In this document: positions 1 to 6,830 of the stretch, one piece after another
Layout: every line of letters begins with the position of its first letter
Position numbering within the stretch: the stretch's first letter is position 1
Assembly: GCF_937949835.1 (NCBI RefSeq)
Contig: NZ_CALEDC010000330.1
Span: 1 to 8,750 of the forward strand
Length of the DNA: 8,750 nt
Origin: an uncultured Campylobacter sp.
Lineage (GTDB): Bacteria; Campylobacterota; Campylobacteria; Campylobacterales; Campylobacteraceae
Reading direction: 5' to 3'
Notes under the pieces: model-generated
The model's input: the letters and a program-made list of their open reading frames with translations, nothing else
The model's database searches: none
What the model was told of the DNA's origin: nothing
Position numbers and translations under genes: made by a program

Positions 1-132
1 ATGAACCACCGGATCGCGGTGGTGACGCACGGCCGCATCACCGGTTTCCTCGACGACGAGGAAGCCATCCGGGAGAACATCATGGAACTTGCCACCGTCG
101 GCAAGGCGCAGCTGAAAGGAAACGCAGCGTGA
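1..132 (+). CDS. Sugar ABC transporter ATP-binding protein, C-terminal fragment (RbsA/MglA type)
   Basis: The left edge cuts this gene; 43 codons and a TGA stop remain. The reading [15 protein letters not shown], then [13 protein letters not shown], matches the closing segment of the second ATPase domain of RbsA/MglA/XylG-like sugar importers, where '..DRI.VM..GRI.G.....A..E.IM.LAT' is typical. Such proteins hydrolyse ATP on the cytoplasmic side to drive uptake of ribose or related sugars. The next gene starts inside its stop codon (GTGA, 4-base overlap), so the two were translationally coupled in one operon. The ATG at base 1 is in frame but is most likely an internal Met, because Walker and signature motifs lie upstream of the window. 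Sugar specificity cannot be read. This piece belongs to the GC-rich, non-Campylobacter part. Confidence 0.8.
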   Translation: MNHRIAVVTHGRITGFLDDEEAIRENIMELATVGKAQLKGNAA

Positions 133-552
133 GCAACAACAGCGGGACCGCCGAGGTGGTGGCGGCGCCGAATCCGGTCCTCCGGATCGCGAAATCTTCC
201 CTGCAGCAGATCTTCGTGTTCGCGGCCCTCGCGATCATCTACCTCTTCTTCTGCTTCGCGGCACCCAACTTCGCCCAGTTCGGGGTGGCCCTGGACATCA
301 TCCAGCAGTCCGCCTACATCGGGGTGATGGCGCTGGGAGCCACTTTCGTCATCGCCACCTCCGGCATCGACCTGAGCTCCGGGACCGGCATGACGCTGGT
401 GGCGGTCTTCGCGGGAATCTTCCTCTCGGGGGACTGGATGAACCTTCCTCTCGGTGGGGGTCTGATGCTGATCCTCCTGGTGGGTGCGCTGCTTGGTCTC
501 GTCAACGGTGTGAACATCTCCTTCTTGGGGCTGCCGCCGTTCATCGCGACGC
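129..552 (+). CDS. Sugar ABC transporter permease, N-terminal part only (RbsC type), cut by the chimeric join
   Basis: GTG start overlaps the stop of the upstream ATPase gene; AAAGGA at 115-120 lies 8 bases before it and supports this start. Residues 1-141 are a typical BPD_transp_2 family permease: hydrophobic segments near residues 27-46, 62-79, 86-100 and 110-130, the conserved G-I-D-L-S-S-G loop (79-85), G-L-V-N-G-V (123-128) and L-P-P-F-I-A-T (135-141). It would form the membrane channel for the ATPase encoded just before it. The family is about 310-350 residues, so more than half is missing. The open frame continues to 854, but after residue 141 the expected L-G-M/T-L-G continuation is absent and the translation is merely the antisense of copA. 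The boundary is uncertain by about 10 bases because of shared sequence at the join. Confidence 0.82.
542..552. other. Junction between two unrelated genomes (probable assembly or template chimera)
   Basis: To the left, permease codons run normally through F-I-A-T (540-551). To the right, the complementary strand reads copA normally through S-I-G-V-A-M (559-542). The bases CATCGCGACGC at 542-552 fit both genes, so the switch occurs in a stretch of about 11 bases that both parents would contain. GC content, codon use and AAATTT density all change here. Two essential-looking genes are truncated head to tail at the same point, as expected of an artefact and not of an insertion element; no transposase, terminal repeat or att-like structure is seen. 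Confidence 0.85.
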
Positions 553-2431
553 CGATGCTAGCCGCTTTTAAGCTCGGCGCGTCATTGACGCCGTCGCCCA
601 CGAAAAGCACCGGCTTGCCCTCATCGGTCAGGGATTTGATGAACTCATATTTGCCGCTTGGAAGCACTCCGCTTCTTACCTCGTCGATGCCGAGGTTGCG
701 AGCGACGAAATTTGCCGTTTTGGCGTTATCGCCCGTTAGCATGACGGTTTTTACGCCGCTGCTTTGTAGCGTCTGCACGACGCCGCGCGCTTCGGCTCTG
801 ATCTCGTCGCTAAATGCGATGAAGCCCGCGTACGAGCCGCCTATCGCGCAGTAAACGACGCCGAAGCCCTTGTCTAAAAGTTCCTCCGCTTCTACTTCGA
901 CGCCCGCATCCACGCCGCGCTCGCGCAGAAAGCCTGCACTGCCGCAAAGGATTTCGCCGGTGGGATTTTTCGCGACGATCCCCTTGCCCGCGATGCTTTC
1001 AAACTCGCCGTTAAATTTAGAAATTTCGCCGAATTTCAGCTCGGCAAATTTTACGATCGCCTTTGAGATCGGATGCTCGCTAAGCTTTTGCGCGCTTGCC
1101 AGAGCGTAGAGATCTTGGGCGCTCAGATCGCTGAAGCTTACCGAAATTTCGCCCTTACTAAGCGTGCCGGTTTTATCGAAAACCGCGACGTCGGCGCTTT
1201 TTAAAATTTCTAAAATTTCGGGATTTTTGATTAAAATTCCAGCCTTTGCGGCGTTTGAGATCGCGCAAACAATCGCAATCGGCGTCGCAAGACCTAGCGC
1301 GCACGGGCAGGAAATGATAAGCACGCAGATAGCGGCGGATGCGGCATATGAGAGCCGCCCGTCAAGCGCCATCCACGCTATAAAGCTAGCAAGCGCGATC
1401 AAAATCACCGCGGGCACGAAGATGTTTGAAATTTTATCCGCAAAGCGCGCGATCGGCATCTTTTTGTTGCCCGCCTCGTTCAGCAGATTTTTAATCTCGG
1501 CAAGTAGCGTCTGATGCGGGAATTTCGTCACCTTCACGTAGATGACGCCGTCGGTGCTGACGCAGCCTGCGTTTACCTCATCGCCCACGCTTTTATAAAC
1601 CGCCAAGCTCTCGCCGCTGATGAGCGAGGCGTCGATCTGCGCGCCGCCTTCTACGATAAGCCCGCCGCATGGGATGCCCGAGCCGTTTTTTACGAGAACC
1701 TTATCGCCCGGCTTTAGCGCTTCTGCGCGCACTTCGGCTATCGTGCCGTCGTCTTTGATCAAAAGCGCGGTTTTAGGGCTTAGATCGATTAGCCCCTTGA
1801 TGTAGTCGTTCGCCTTCATCTTGCTGCGCTCTTCTAGGTATTTGCCGAGCGAAATAAAGGCGATTATCATCGAGGCGGACGAGAAATAAAGATTGGTAAA
1901 TTCATTCTGCGCGCCGTGCGTATAGACCCACGCCGCGGCCGTTAGCGAATAGGCAAACGCAAAAAAGCTTCCCATCGCCACAAGTACGTTCATATCAAAG
2001 CTTCTGTTTTTCAGCGAGCCGTAAGCGTGATAAAAGAAGTTCTTGCCGCAGTAAAACAAGCTCACGCACGCCATCGCCGCGCAAAGCAGCGCTTTTGGAA
2101 CGAAGCCTAAAAAGCCGCTCATCTCCACAGCCATCACCGCCGCGGCTAAAATGAGAGCGAGGATCAGCCTAAATAGCGCCGCTTTGAGATTGCTCCGCTT
2201 TTTGCGCTCCAAATCCTCGTAATCCACGGCGATGTCGTAGCCTAGCTTTTTGATCTTGGCTTTTAACGTCTCCTCAAGCGCCGGATCAGCAAGTACGAAC
2301 TCACCGCTGCCGTTTGCGAAATTTACGTGCGCGTCCTGCACCCCCTCGATCTTGCGACTTACCCGCTCGATCGCATTGGAGCAGTTTACGCAGCTCATCC
2401 CGACGATATTTAGAGTGATTTTGCTTGGCAT
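542..2431 (-). CDS. copA: Copper-exporting P1B-type ATPase CopA, C-terminal end missing at the join
   Basis: Pumps Cu(I) out of the cytoplasm using ATP. Visible in order: one N-terminal heavy-metal domain with G-M-S-C-V-N-C (C14, C17); membrane helices around residues 84-165 and 181-197; actuator-domain S-G-E-S (272-275); membrane metal site S-C-P-C-A-L-G (C375, C377); phosphorylation motif D-K-T-G-T (D419); S-E-H-P (H453), the P1B hallmark; A-G-K-G (481-484); T-G-D-N (566-569); and G-D-G-V-N-D-A-P (612-619). The sequence is convincing through about residue 630. The family is about 700-750 residues, so roughly the last 100, with the two final membrane helices, are absent. The frame runs on to 314, but residues after about 631 are antisense of the permease gene. 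It starts three bases after the copZ-like stop with only a weak ribosome site, suggesting translational coupling. The CPC motif indicates Cu(I) over Zn/Cd, though exact metal is inferred. Confidence 0.93.
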
Positions 2432-2434
2432 CCG

Positions 2435-2659
2435 TTAGTTTTCGCAGGCTAGCTTTTCTGCGACGCTAAAGCCCAAATCGTCCATCTCCTCTTTAAATTT
2501 AGCCTCGTCGCGCGGATCTAAGCTTAAACTCACCACTCCGCTTGCCACATCCACCTCGATCTCGCCGAAATCGTCCTTAAGCGCGTTTTTGATCGTCCTC
2601 GCGCAGTTTTCGCAGTGTATATTTTGCGCCTTAAATTTTACGCTTTGTTTCAAAGCCAT
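2435..2659 (-). CDS. copZ: Small heavy-metal-associated (HMA) copper chaperone, CopZ-like
   Basis: A 74-residue single HMA domain. The metal loop is N-I-H-C-E-N-C (C16, C19), preceded by a first beta strand V-K-F-K and followed by a helix T-I-K-N-A-L; the ferredoxin-like fold ends with the hydrophobic D-L-G-F-S-V strand. Such proteins bind Cu(I) between the two cysteines and hand it to the CopA ATPase. The start has a strong ribosome site, AGGAGA at 2665-2670. It is the first gene of the leftward operon; copA begins three bases after its TAA stop. From memory C. jejuni has the same small HMA gene directly before its copA, which agrees with the assignment. The His before the first Cys differs from the more usual M-x-C-x-x-C, so another soft metal is not excluded. 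Confidence 0.87.
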   Translation of the reverse strand: MALKQSVKFKAQNIHCENCARTIKNALKDDFGEIEVDVASGVVSLSLDPRDEAKFKEEMDDLGFSVAEKLACEN

Positions 2660-2689
2660 GAGCCTCTCCTTTGGATTAAAATTTCAAAA

Positions 2690-2695
2690 CTTATA
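2690..2695 (-). promoter_or_regulatory. Likely -10 element for the copZ-copA operon
   Basis: On the minus strand TATAAG lies about 30 bases before the copZ start, in an AT-rich stretch with T-rich bases upstream, as in Campylobacter sigma-70 promoters, which have a good -10 and poorly conserved -35. The transcript would have a leader of about 24 bases carrying the AGGAGA ribosome site. I see no clear dyad that would mark a CueR or CsoR operator. Confidence 0.5.
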
Positions 2696-2752
2696 CTACT
2701 TTTTAATAAATTTTATTTCAACGCCCGCTCCTGAAATTTAAGGGTTTTTCGT

Positions 2753-2758
2753 TATAAT
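2753..2758 (+). promoter_or_regulatory. Likely -10 element (TATAAT) for yebC and the downstream cluster
   Basis: A perfect TATAAT follows a T run (GGGTTTTTCG), the usual Campylobacter sigma-70 arrangement. It lies 33 bases before the yebC start and is the only strong candidate in the 132-base gap shared with the divergent copZ promoter. Confidence 0.65.
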
Positions 2759-2791
2759 CACCCGTTTTAAATTTAAGCTTTAAGGAATTTT

Positions 2792-3526
2792 ATGGGACGA
2801 GCTTTTGAATACAGACGCGCTTCAAAAGAAGCTAGATGGGGGAAGATGAGCAAACTTTTCCCAAAACTGGGCAAGGCCATAACGATGGCGGCGAAAGAGG
2901 GCGGCGAAGATCCGCTGATGAACTCCAAGCTGCGCGCCGCGATCGCTACGGCAAAGGCGCAAAATATGCCCAAAGACAACATCGACGCGGCTATCAAGCG
3001 CGCAAGCGGCAAGGATAGCGCCGATATCAAAACGATCTTTTACGACGGCAAGGCGCCGCACGGCGCGCTTTTAATAATCGAATGCGCCACCGATAACCCG
3101 ACCCGCACCGTCGCGAACGTTAAGTCGATTTTAAACAAAGCCAAGGGCGAGTTTTTGCCGAGCGGCAGTTTGAAATTTATGTTTTCGCATAAGGCCGTTT
3201 TTGAGACTAAGCTGCCGAGCCGCGACATCGAGGAGCTGGAGCTTGAGCTCATCGACTTCGGTCTTAGCGAGCTTGAGATCAACGAGTTTGAAAACGACAA
3301 GGGCGAGCTCGAAAAGACGCTTCTAATCTACGGCGAATACGAAAGCTTCGGCACTCTAAACGAGGGGATCGAAAAGATAGGGCTTGAGATCATCAGCGCA
3401 AGCTTAAAATTCGTCGCCAACGAAAAGCACGAATTTAGCAAGGAGCAGCTTAGCGATATAGACGCGCTGCTTGAGCGGCTAGAGGATGACGACGACGTGC
3501 AGGCAGTTTACACCAACATCGCATAG
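2792..3526 (+). CDS. yebC: YebC/PmpR (TACO1) family protein
   Basis: The 244-residue length matches the family. The N-terminus [10 protein letters not shown] is followed by a basic helix region ([18 protein letters not shown], 21-38), then [15 protein letters not shown] (57-71), the middle-domain [15 protein letters not shown] (96-110) and G-S-L-K-F-M-F (125-131), and the C-terminal signature [10 protein letters not shown] (233-242). Family members were first called transcriptional regulators; later work on bacterial YebC and mitochondrial TACO1 points to relief of ribosome stalling, including at proline runs. It is cytoplasmic. AAGGA at 2782-2786 supports the start. The TAG stop lies inside the ribosome site of the following isomerase gene, so the two are co-transcribed. 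C. jejuni, as I recall, has the same yebC-isomerase pair. Confidence 0.95.
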   Translation: MGRAFEYRRASKEARWGKMSKLFPKLGKAITMAAKEGGEDPLMNSKLRAAIATAKAQNMPKDNIDAAIKRASGKDSADIKTIFYDGKAPHGALLIIECATDNPTRTVANVKSILNKAKGEFLPSGSLKFMFSHKAVFETKLPSRDIEELELELIDFGLSELEINEFENDKGELEKTLLIYGEYESFGTLNEGIEKIGLEIISASLKFVANEKHEFSKEQLSDIDALLERLEDDDDVQAVYTNIA

Positions 3527-3535
3527 GAGAAAAAA

Positions 3536-4030
3536 ATGGAAAGCTTAAAAATTTACGACATCGACGCAGCGGCTTTGGCGCGCGATAAATACGCAGTTAT
3601 CAAAACCGAAAAGGGCGATATGAAGCTGGAGCTTTTCGCAGATGAAGCCCCGCAGGCGGTTACGAATTTCGCTAGCCTTGCGCGCAGCGGGTTTTACAAG
3701 GGGCTAAATTTTCACCGCGTAATTCCAAATTTCGTAATCCAAGGCGGCTGCCCGCGCGGCACCGGCACGGGCGGTCCCGGCTGGCGCATAAAGTGCGAAT
3801 GCGACCGCCAAAAGCACAAGCACGTGCGCGGCGCACTTTCGATGGCGCACGCGGGGCGCGATACGAGCGGAAGCCAGTTTTTCGTCTGCCACAGCGCGCA
3901 GCCGCACCTAGACGGCGTGCATACGGTGTTCGGACAAATCGTGGATCAGCCTAGCCTAGCGGTTTTGGACGCGATCAGACAGGGCGATAAGATCATTGAC
4001 ATCGAGATTAAAGAGAGCTTACAATCGTGA
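3536..4030 (+). CDS. ppiB: Cyclophilin-type peptidyl-prolyl cis-trans isomerase
   Basis: Catalyses cis-trans isomerisation of the bond before proline, assisting protein folding. The 164 residues hold one cyclophilin domain: [13 protein letters not shown] (59-71), supplying the catalytic R61 and the pocket residues F66 and Q69; A-L-S-M-A-H-A-G (100-107); G-S-Q-F-F (112-116); and L-D-G-V-H-T-V-F-G (125-133). Leu125 replaces the Trp of human cyclophilin A, common in bacterial forms and linked to weak cyclosporin binding. No signal peptide is visible, so it is cytoplasmic. The ribosome site AGGAGA (3525-3530) overlaps the yebC stop and the gap is only 9 bases. The pairing with yebC, itself tied to proline-related stalling, is suggestive but not proof of joint function. 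The symbol is by family resemblance; Campylobacter annotations often use ppi. Confidence 0.93.
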   Translation: MESLKIYDIDAAALARDKYAVIKTEKGDMKLELFADEAPQAVTNFASLARSGFYKGLNFHRVIPNFVIQGGCPRGTGTGGPGWRIKCECDRQKHKHVRGALSMAHAGRDTSGSQFFVCHSAQPHLDGVHTVFGQIVDQPSLAVLDAIRQGDKIIDIEIKESLQS

Positions 4031-4062
4031 TTAAATTTAAACCGCGGGGCGCCAGACCGTGA
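4027..4062 (+). CDS. Possible 11-codon coupling minicistron between the isomerase gene and acpS
   Basis: A GTG at 4027 overlaps the isomerase TGA stop (GTGA, 4027-4030). Its frame reads 11 codons ([11 protein letters not shown]) and ends at a TGA (4060-4062) that overlaps the acpS GTG start (GTGA, 4059-4062). Ribosomes reinitiating at the first GTGA would be carried to the acpS start. There is no good ribosome site of its own, and no conservation can be judged, so this could be chance. Confidence 0.25.
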   Translation: MIKFKPRGARP

Positions 4063-4430
4063 TAAAGATCGGCACGGATATAACCGCGGTGCGCAGGATT
4101 GCGGCGCTGCACGCAAAATACGGCGCGAAATTTCTAAAGCGTATTTTGAAAAAATCCGAGCGCTCCTCGGCACTGCGCGACGAAAGTATCGCGGGCGTCT
4201 ATGCCGCCAAAGAGGCGCTTAGCAAGGCTCTAGGCACCGGCATCGGCGCGGAATTCGGCTTCAAAGACGCCAAAATTTACAAAGACGCCCTGGGCGCGCC
4301 GCATCTAAAAATACGTAAAAAAATCCGCAAAAAATTTCATATCAAATCCGCAAGCCTTAGCATCACGCACGACGCAAACGTCGCAATCGCCGTAGTCGCA
4401 CTAAAACTCAATAAGCCGCGCTCAAAGTAA
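4059..4430 (+). CDS. acpS: Holo-[acyl-carrier-protein] synthase AcpS
   Basis: Transfers 4'-phosphopantetheine from coenzyme A to apo-ACP, activating fatty acid synthesis; cytoplasmic and normally trimeric. The 123 residues match the family. I-G-T-D-I (4-8) includes the Mg-binding Asp7; F-L-K-R-I-L (25-30) is the usual helix; A-G-V-Y-A-A-K-E-A-L-S-K-A-L-G-T-G (45-61) includes Glu52, the second metal ligand; S-L-S-I-T-H-D (99-105) is the conserved C-terminal motif. The GTG start is the only plausible one: an in-frame TAA lies at 4038-4040, with no ATG between. The ribosome site is poor (GGGG at 4047-4050), so expression probably depends on coupling from upstream genes. It lies 28 bases after the isomerase gene in the same direction. 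A lysine-rich stretch (85-92) makes it basic. Confidence 0.92.
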   Translation: MIKIGTDITAVRRIAALHAKYGAKFLKRILKKSERSSALRDESIAGVYAAKEALSKALGTGIGAEFGFKDAKIYKDALGAPHLKIRKKIRKKFHIKSASLSITHDANVAIAVVALKLNKPRSK

Positions 4431-4442
4431 CTAAACGAAGCG

Positions 4443-4466
4443 ACGCGGGCGGCAAAAACCCCGCGT
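4443..4466 (+). terminator. Hairpin after acpS, weak terminator candidate
   Basis: ACGCGGG (4443-4449) pairs perfectly with CCCGCGT (4460-4466) around a 10-base loop, 13 bases after the acpS stop. No U-run follows, so this is not a textbook intrinsic terminator; it may protect the 3' end or assist factor-dependent termination. Confidence 0.4.
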
Positions 4467-4759
4467 AAATTCTGCACAAAATTTTGCGTAACGGAATTTA
4501 ACGGCAGGAGCGTAGATTTCTATTAAAATTTCACGGCGAAATCACGCTCTAAAATTTAAAGCAGGCGCAAAGCCGCTTTCGTCCGACGCACGTATCATCA
4601 AGGATTTTTGTGAGCCGACCGAACATACATCACTGCGGCGGCGTGCGTTCATCGCATCCGTCTCAAGCAAGAGCTTCTGCGCCGTATCTATGCCGAATAA
4701 AATACCGCGGGTAGCGCGGCGCTCTCTATTGCTATGTGCGAAAAAATGGAGGCGAGTTT

Positions 4760-4798
4760 ATGTCGCTGCATTTACCGCCTAGTCTGCCGCTAGTTTAA
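4760..4798 (+). CDS. Possible 12-codon small open reading frame
   Basis: ATG at 4760 is preceded by GGAGG (4749-4753) at good spacing and reads M-S-L-H-L-P-P-S-L-P-L-V before TAA. The ribosome site is better than that of acpS, and the rest of the desert has little like it. No promoter is evident and the peptide resembles nothing I recognise; chance is a strong alternative. Confidence 0.15.
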   Translation: MSLHLPPSLPLV

Positions 4799-5044
4799 GC
4801 GATCACAGATAAGCGGCGCGCCCACAGCAGCGAGCGATCAAAATTTACACGGCAAAATTCACAAATGAAATTCCGCGGGCTGTAAATTTAGCGCTAAATT
4901 TTTAAAATTTCACGGCGGCGCAAAATTTTAAAATTCCATGCAGGGCGGATTTAAAATTTTAAGCCGCAAGTCTGCGAGGATAAATTTAGCCGCCAAGAAG
5001 TTTTCAAAGCCCCTGCAAAAAATTATTTCGGCGCGATGCCGCAA

Positions 5045-5069
5045 AATTTTAAATTGCTCGTATTTTGGC
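5045..5069. repeat. Degenerate direct repeat, copy 1 of 3
   Basis: AATTTTAAATTGCTCG then TATTTTGGC is alignable with the two better copies downstream with a few substitutions and one or two gaps. Its TATTTTG core is 63 bases before that of the next copy. Confidence 0.4.
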
Positions 5070-5102
5070 GGCGCGCTTACGCGGCTTACGTTTTCGCGCG
5101 AG

Positions 5103-5133
5103 GTATAAATTTTCAATTCTCTATATTTTGACC
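5103..5133. repeat. Direct repeat, copy 2 of 3
   Basis: A 31-base unit starting GTATAAATTTTCAAT and ending TCTATATTTTGACC. It matches the unit at 5169-5198 except for two substitutions and one extra T. Read on the minus strand it encodes S-K-Y-R-E-L-K-I-Y. Confidence 0.65.
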
Positions 5134-5168
5134 TACGGCGCATTGCGATAGGGTTTGGAATTTTCCCC

Positions 5169-5198
5169 GTATAAATTTCAATCGTCTATATTTTGACC
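5169..5198. repeat. Direct repeat, copy 3 of 3
   Basis: A 30-base unit starting GTATAAATTTCAAT and ending TCTATATTTTGACC, separated by 35 bases from the previous copy. On the minus strand it reads S-K-Y-R-R-L-K-F-I, similar to the previous copy's translation. Confidence 0.65.
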
Positions 5199-5372
5199 AC
5201 TCCGAAACTGCGCCCAAAGCCGCTCTGTATTTAAAGCCGCGCAAATTTTAATCACTTGCGCCAAGATATGATTAAATTTAAAGCGCAAAGCGCGGTCGTA
5301 GCGCTAGCTTACGTCAAAATACCCCCAAACTACGACTAAAATTCCAAGCCGCGACCGAATCTTACGTGCAAC

Positions 5373-5396
5373 AAAAGGCGGGCTACTCCGCCTTTT
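5373..5396 (-). terminator. Intrinsic terminator built into the end of the DAHP synthase gene
   Basis: AAAAGGCGG (5373-5381) pairs perfectly with CCGCCTTTT (5388-5396) around a 6-base loop. On the minus strand the stem follows an A run and ends in a T run, the usual bidirectional form. The left arm as transcribed contains the last sense codons (K-K-A-E) and the TAG stop (5383-5385) lies in the loop. It could also stop rightward transcription leaving the acpS side, where the T run is longer. Confidence 0.85.
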
Positions 5397-6726
5397 TTAG
5401 ATTATCGGCGAGCAAAAACGCAAGCTCCAGCGCCTGATCTGCGTTTAGGCGCGGATCACACTGCGTTTCGTAGCGCTGTTTTAGCGTCTCTTGCGTTACG
5501 TTAAACGAGCCGCCCGTGCACTCGGTGACGTTTTGACCGGTCATCTCAAGGTGAATGCCGCCCGCGTGCGTGCCCTCCGCAGCGTGGATCTCAAAAAAGC
5601 TCTGCACCTCGCTTAAAATTTTAGAAAACTCGCGCGTTTTGTAGCCGTTGGCAGCCTTGACGGTGTTGCCGTGCATCGGATCGATGCTGTATAGGATCGC
5701 CCTGCCCTCGCGCTTTAGCTCGCGTAAAATTTGCGGCAGCCGCGCGCCGATCTTATCCGCGCCCATGCGGATGATGACGTTTAGCCTGCCTGCTTCGTTT
5801 TGCGGATTGAGCTTGTCGCAAAGGCGCAAAATTTCATCTGCGGTGCCGCTCGGGCCGATCTTGACGCCGAGAGGGTTTTTGATACCGCTTAAAAAATGCA
5901 CGTGCGCATCGTCCGCGCCGCGCGTGCGCTCGCCGATCCAAAGCATGTGCGCCGAGCAGTCGTACCAATCGCCGCTGGTGCTGTCGATGCGCGTCAGGCA
6001 CTCCTCGTAGTGCAGCAGCAGCGCCTCGTGCGAGGTGTAAAGCACCGTCTCGGCAAGGCTCGGGGAATTTGCGGCGCTTAGCCCGCACGCCTCCATAAAT
6101 TTAAGCGTGCGCGAAATTTCATCGCTGAGCTCGTTAAATTTAGCCTCCAGCTCGCCCTTTTTCAAAAAGCCCAAATTCCACTTATGCACCTCGTGCAGGT
6201 TCGCAAGACCGCCGCGAGAAAAGGCGCGCAGCAGATTCAGCGTCGAAGCGCTTTGATGATACGCCTCGATCATGCGCGCAGGATCCGGCTTGCGCGCCGC
6301 TTCGTTAAACTCAAATCCGTTGATTATGTCGCCGCGGTAGCTAGGCAGACTTACGCCGCCAACCTCCTCGAAGTCGCTGCTGCGCGGCTTTGCGAACTGC
6401 CCTGCGATGCGACCTACCTTAACGACGGGGCATCCCGCTGCGAAGGTAAGAATGATCGCCATCTGAAGCATTACCTTAAACATATCGCGGATATTATTCG
6501 CGCTAAAATCATTAAAGCTCTCCGCGCAATCGCCGCCTTGAAGCAGAAACGACTTGCCCTCGCTGGCGCGCGCAAGCTCGGCTTTTAAGTTGCGAACCTC
6601 GCCCGCAAAAATTAACGGCGGCAGCTTGTAAAGGCGCTCTTTAGCGGCCTGCACCGCACTTTCATCCTGATAAATCGGCTGCTGTAAAATTTTATAATCT
6701 TTCCACGACGTCCTACTCCAACTCAT
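5383..6726 (-). CDS. aroG: Class II 3-deoxy-D-arabino-heptulosonate 7-phosphate (DAHP) synthase
   Basis: Condenses phosphoenolpyruvate with erythrose 4-phosphate, the first step of the shikimate pathway to aromatic amino acids; cytoplasmic. The 447 residues match the plant/Mycobacterium-type (class II) enzyme. [11 protein letters not shown] (61-71) carries metal ligand C67; [14 protein letters not shown] (103-116) is the PEP/phosphate region; G-E-R-T-R (265-269), G-V-K-I-G-P-S (287-293) and I-I-R-M-G-A-D-K (318-325) follow; D-P-M-H-G-N-T (349-355) gives H352, [12 protein letters not shown] (392-403) gives E394, and C-D-P-R-L-N (423-428) gives D424, the remaining metal ligands. The start M-S-W-S-R-T-S-W is typical and has AGGAGG at 6731-6736, only 4 bases away. 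The long N-terminal regulatory extension of the mycobacterial enzyme is absent, so its allosteric control cannot be assumed. The gene name varies (aroG, aroF, aroH) for class II enzymes. Confidence 0.96.
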   Translation of the reverse strand: MSWSRTSWKDYKILQQPIYQDESAVQAAKERLYKLPPLIFAGEVRNLKAELARASEGKSFLLQGGDCAESFNDFSANNIRDMFKVMLQMAIILTFAAGCPVVKVGRIAGQFAKPRSSDFEEVGGVSLPSYRGDIINGFEFNEAARKPDPARMIEAYHQSASTLNLLRAFSRGGLANLHEVHKWNLGFLKKGELEAKFNELSDEISRTLKFMEACGLSAANSPSLAETVLYTSHEALLLHYEECLTRIDSTSGDWYDCSAHMLWIGERTRGADDAHVHFLSGIKNPLGVKIGPSGTADEILRLCDKLNPQNEAGRLNVIIRMGADKIGARLPQILRELKREGRAILYSIDPMHGNTVKAANGYKTREFSKILSEVQSFFEIHAAEGTHAGGIHLEMTGQNVTECTGGSFNVTQETLKQRYETQCDPRLNADQALELAFLLADNLKKAE

Positions 6727-6756
6727 AGCCCCTCCTAGATTTCGTAAAATTTCACG

Positions 6757-6762
6757 ATTATA
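6757..6762 (-). promoter_or_regulatory. Likely -10 element (TATAAT) for DAHP synthase
   Basis: On the minus strand a perfect TATAAT sits 30 bases before the start codon, after a T-rich stretch. The predicted leader is about 24 bases with an AGGAGG ribosome site; there is no room for a trp-type attenuator or leader peptide. Confidence 0.65.
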
Positions 6763-6794
6763 CCCAAATAAGCTTTTATTAACCCAAAAAATCT

Positions 6795-6800
6795 TAAAAT
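6795..6800 (+). promoter_or_regulatory. Possible -10 element for the rarD operon
   Basis: TAAAAT lies 30 bases before the rarD start, preceded by T/A-rich sequence. It is the best candidate in the 104-base gap shared with the divergent DAHP synthase promoter, but is one base off consensus. Confidence 0.45.
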
Positions 6801-6830
6801 AGCGCCTTTAGGCAATTTGGAAGGAATTTT

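Larger units (their letters stand above)
4431..5382. other. 952-base gene-poor stretch between convergent genes
   Basis: I find no convincing gene, tRNA or rRNA here. The stretch is littered with AAATTT and AAAATTTT words (around a dozen or more, where well under one would be expected for a six-base AT word at this composition). It holds a hairpin after acpS, a possible 12-codon reading frame (4760-4798), three degenerate direct repeats (5045-5198), and an inverted pair GTCGTAG (5295-5301) / CTACGAC (5330-5336). A minus-strand open frame at 4928-5143 is low-complexity and resembles no family I know. Its length is unusual for Campylobacter, whose genes are tightly packed; decayed coding sequence or a repeat-derived region are possible explanations. 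Confidence 0.6.

Noticed and set aside
314..541. Continuation of the copA reading frame beyond the join
   Set aside because: It is the antisense of the permease; the expected last membrane helices of CopA are absent and the residues are Pro/Arg/Ser-rich.
542..552. Genuine horizontal transfer or insertion junction
   Set aside because: No mobile gene, terminal repeat or att site, and both neighbours are truncated within conserved domains; a chimera is simpler.
557..562. GCTAGC (NheI site) as a cloning scar explaining the chimera
   Set aside because: It lies within the expected copA coding for A-A-S, and the same hexamer occurs elsewhere in the Campylobacter part (for example 5303-5308).
553..854. 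Continuation of the permease reading frame after residue 141
   Set aside because: It is the antisense of conserved copA coding sequence and lacks any permease features.
870..1805. Plus-strand frames opposite copA
   Set aside because: Antisense shadows of conserved P-type ATPase motifs; no independent start signals.
4928..5143. 71-codon minus-strand frame as a gene
   Set aside because: No ribosome site or recognisable domain, rich in Arg/Lys/Phe from AAATTT words, and spanning the degenerate repeats; kept only as possible decayed coding sequence.
5045..5198. CRISPR array
   Set aside because: The 30-base repeats with a 35-base spacer look superficially right, but there are only two good copies, which differ by substitutions and an indel; there is no further array, and no cas genes are in the window.
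5648..6588. Long plus-strand frames opposite DAHP synthase
   Set aside because: They mirror a strongly conserved gene and have Ala/Arg-rich low-complexity translations typical of antisense frames in GC-rich codons.
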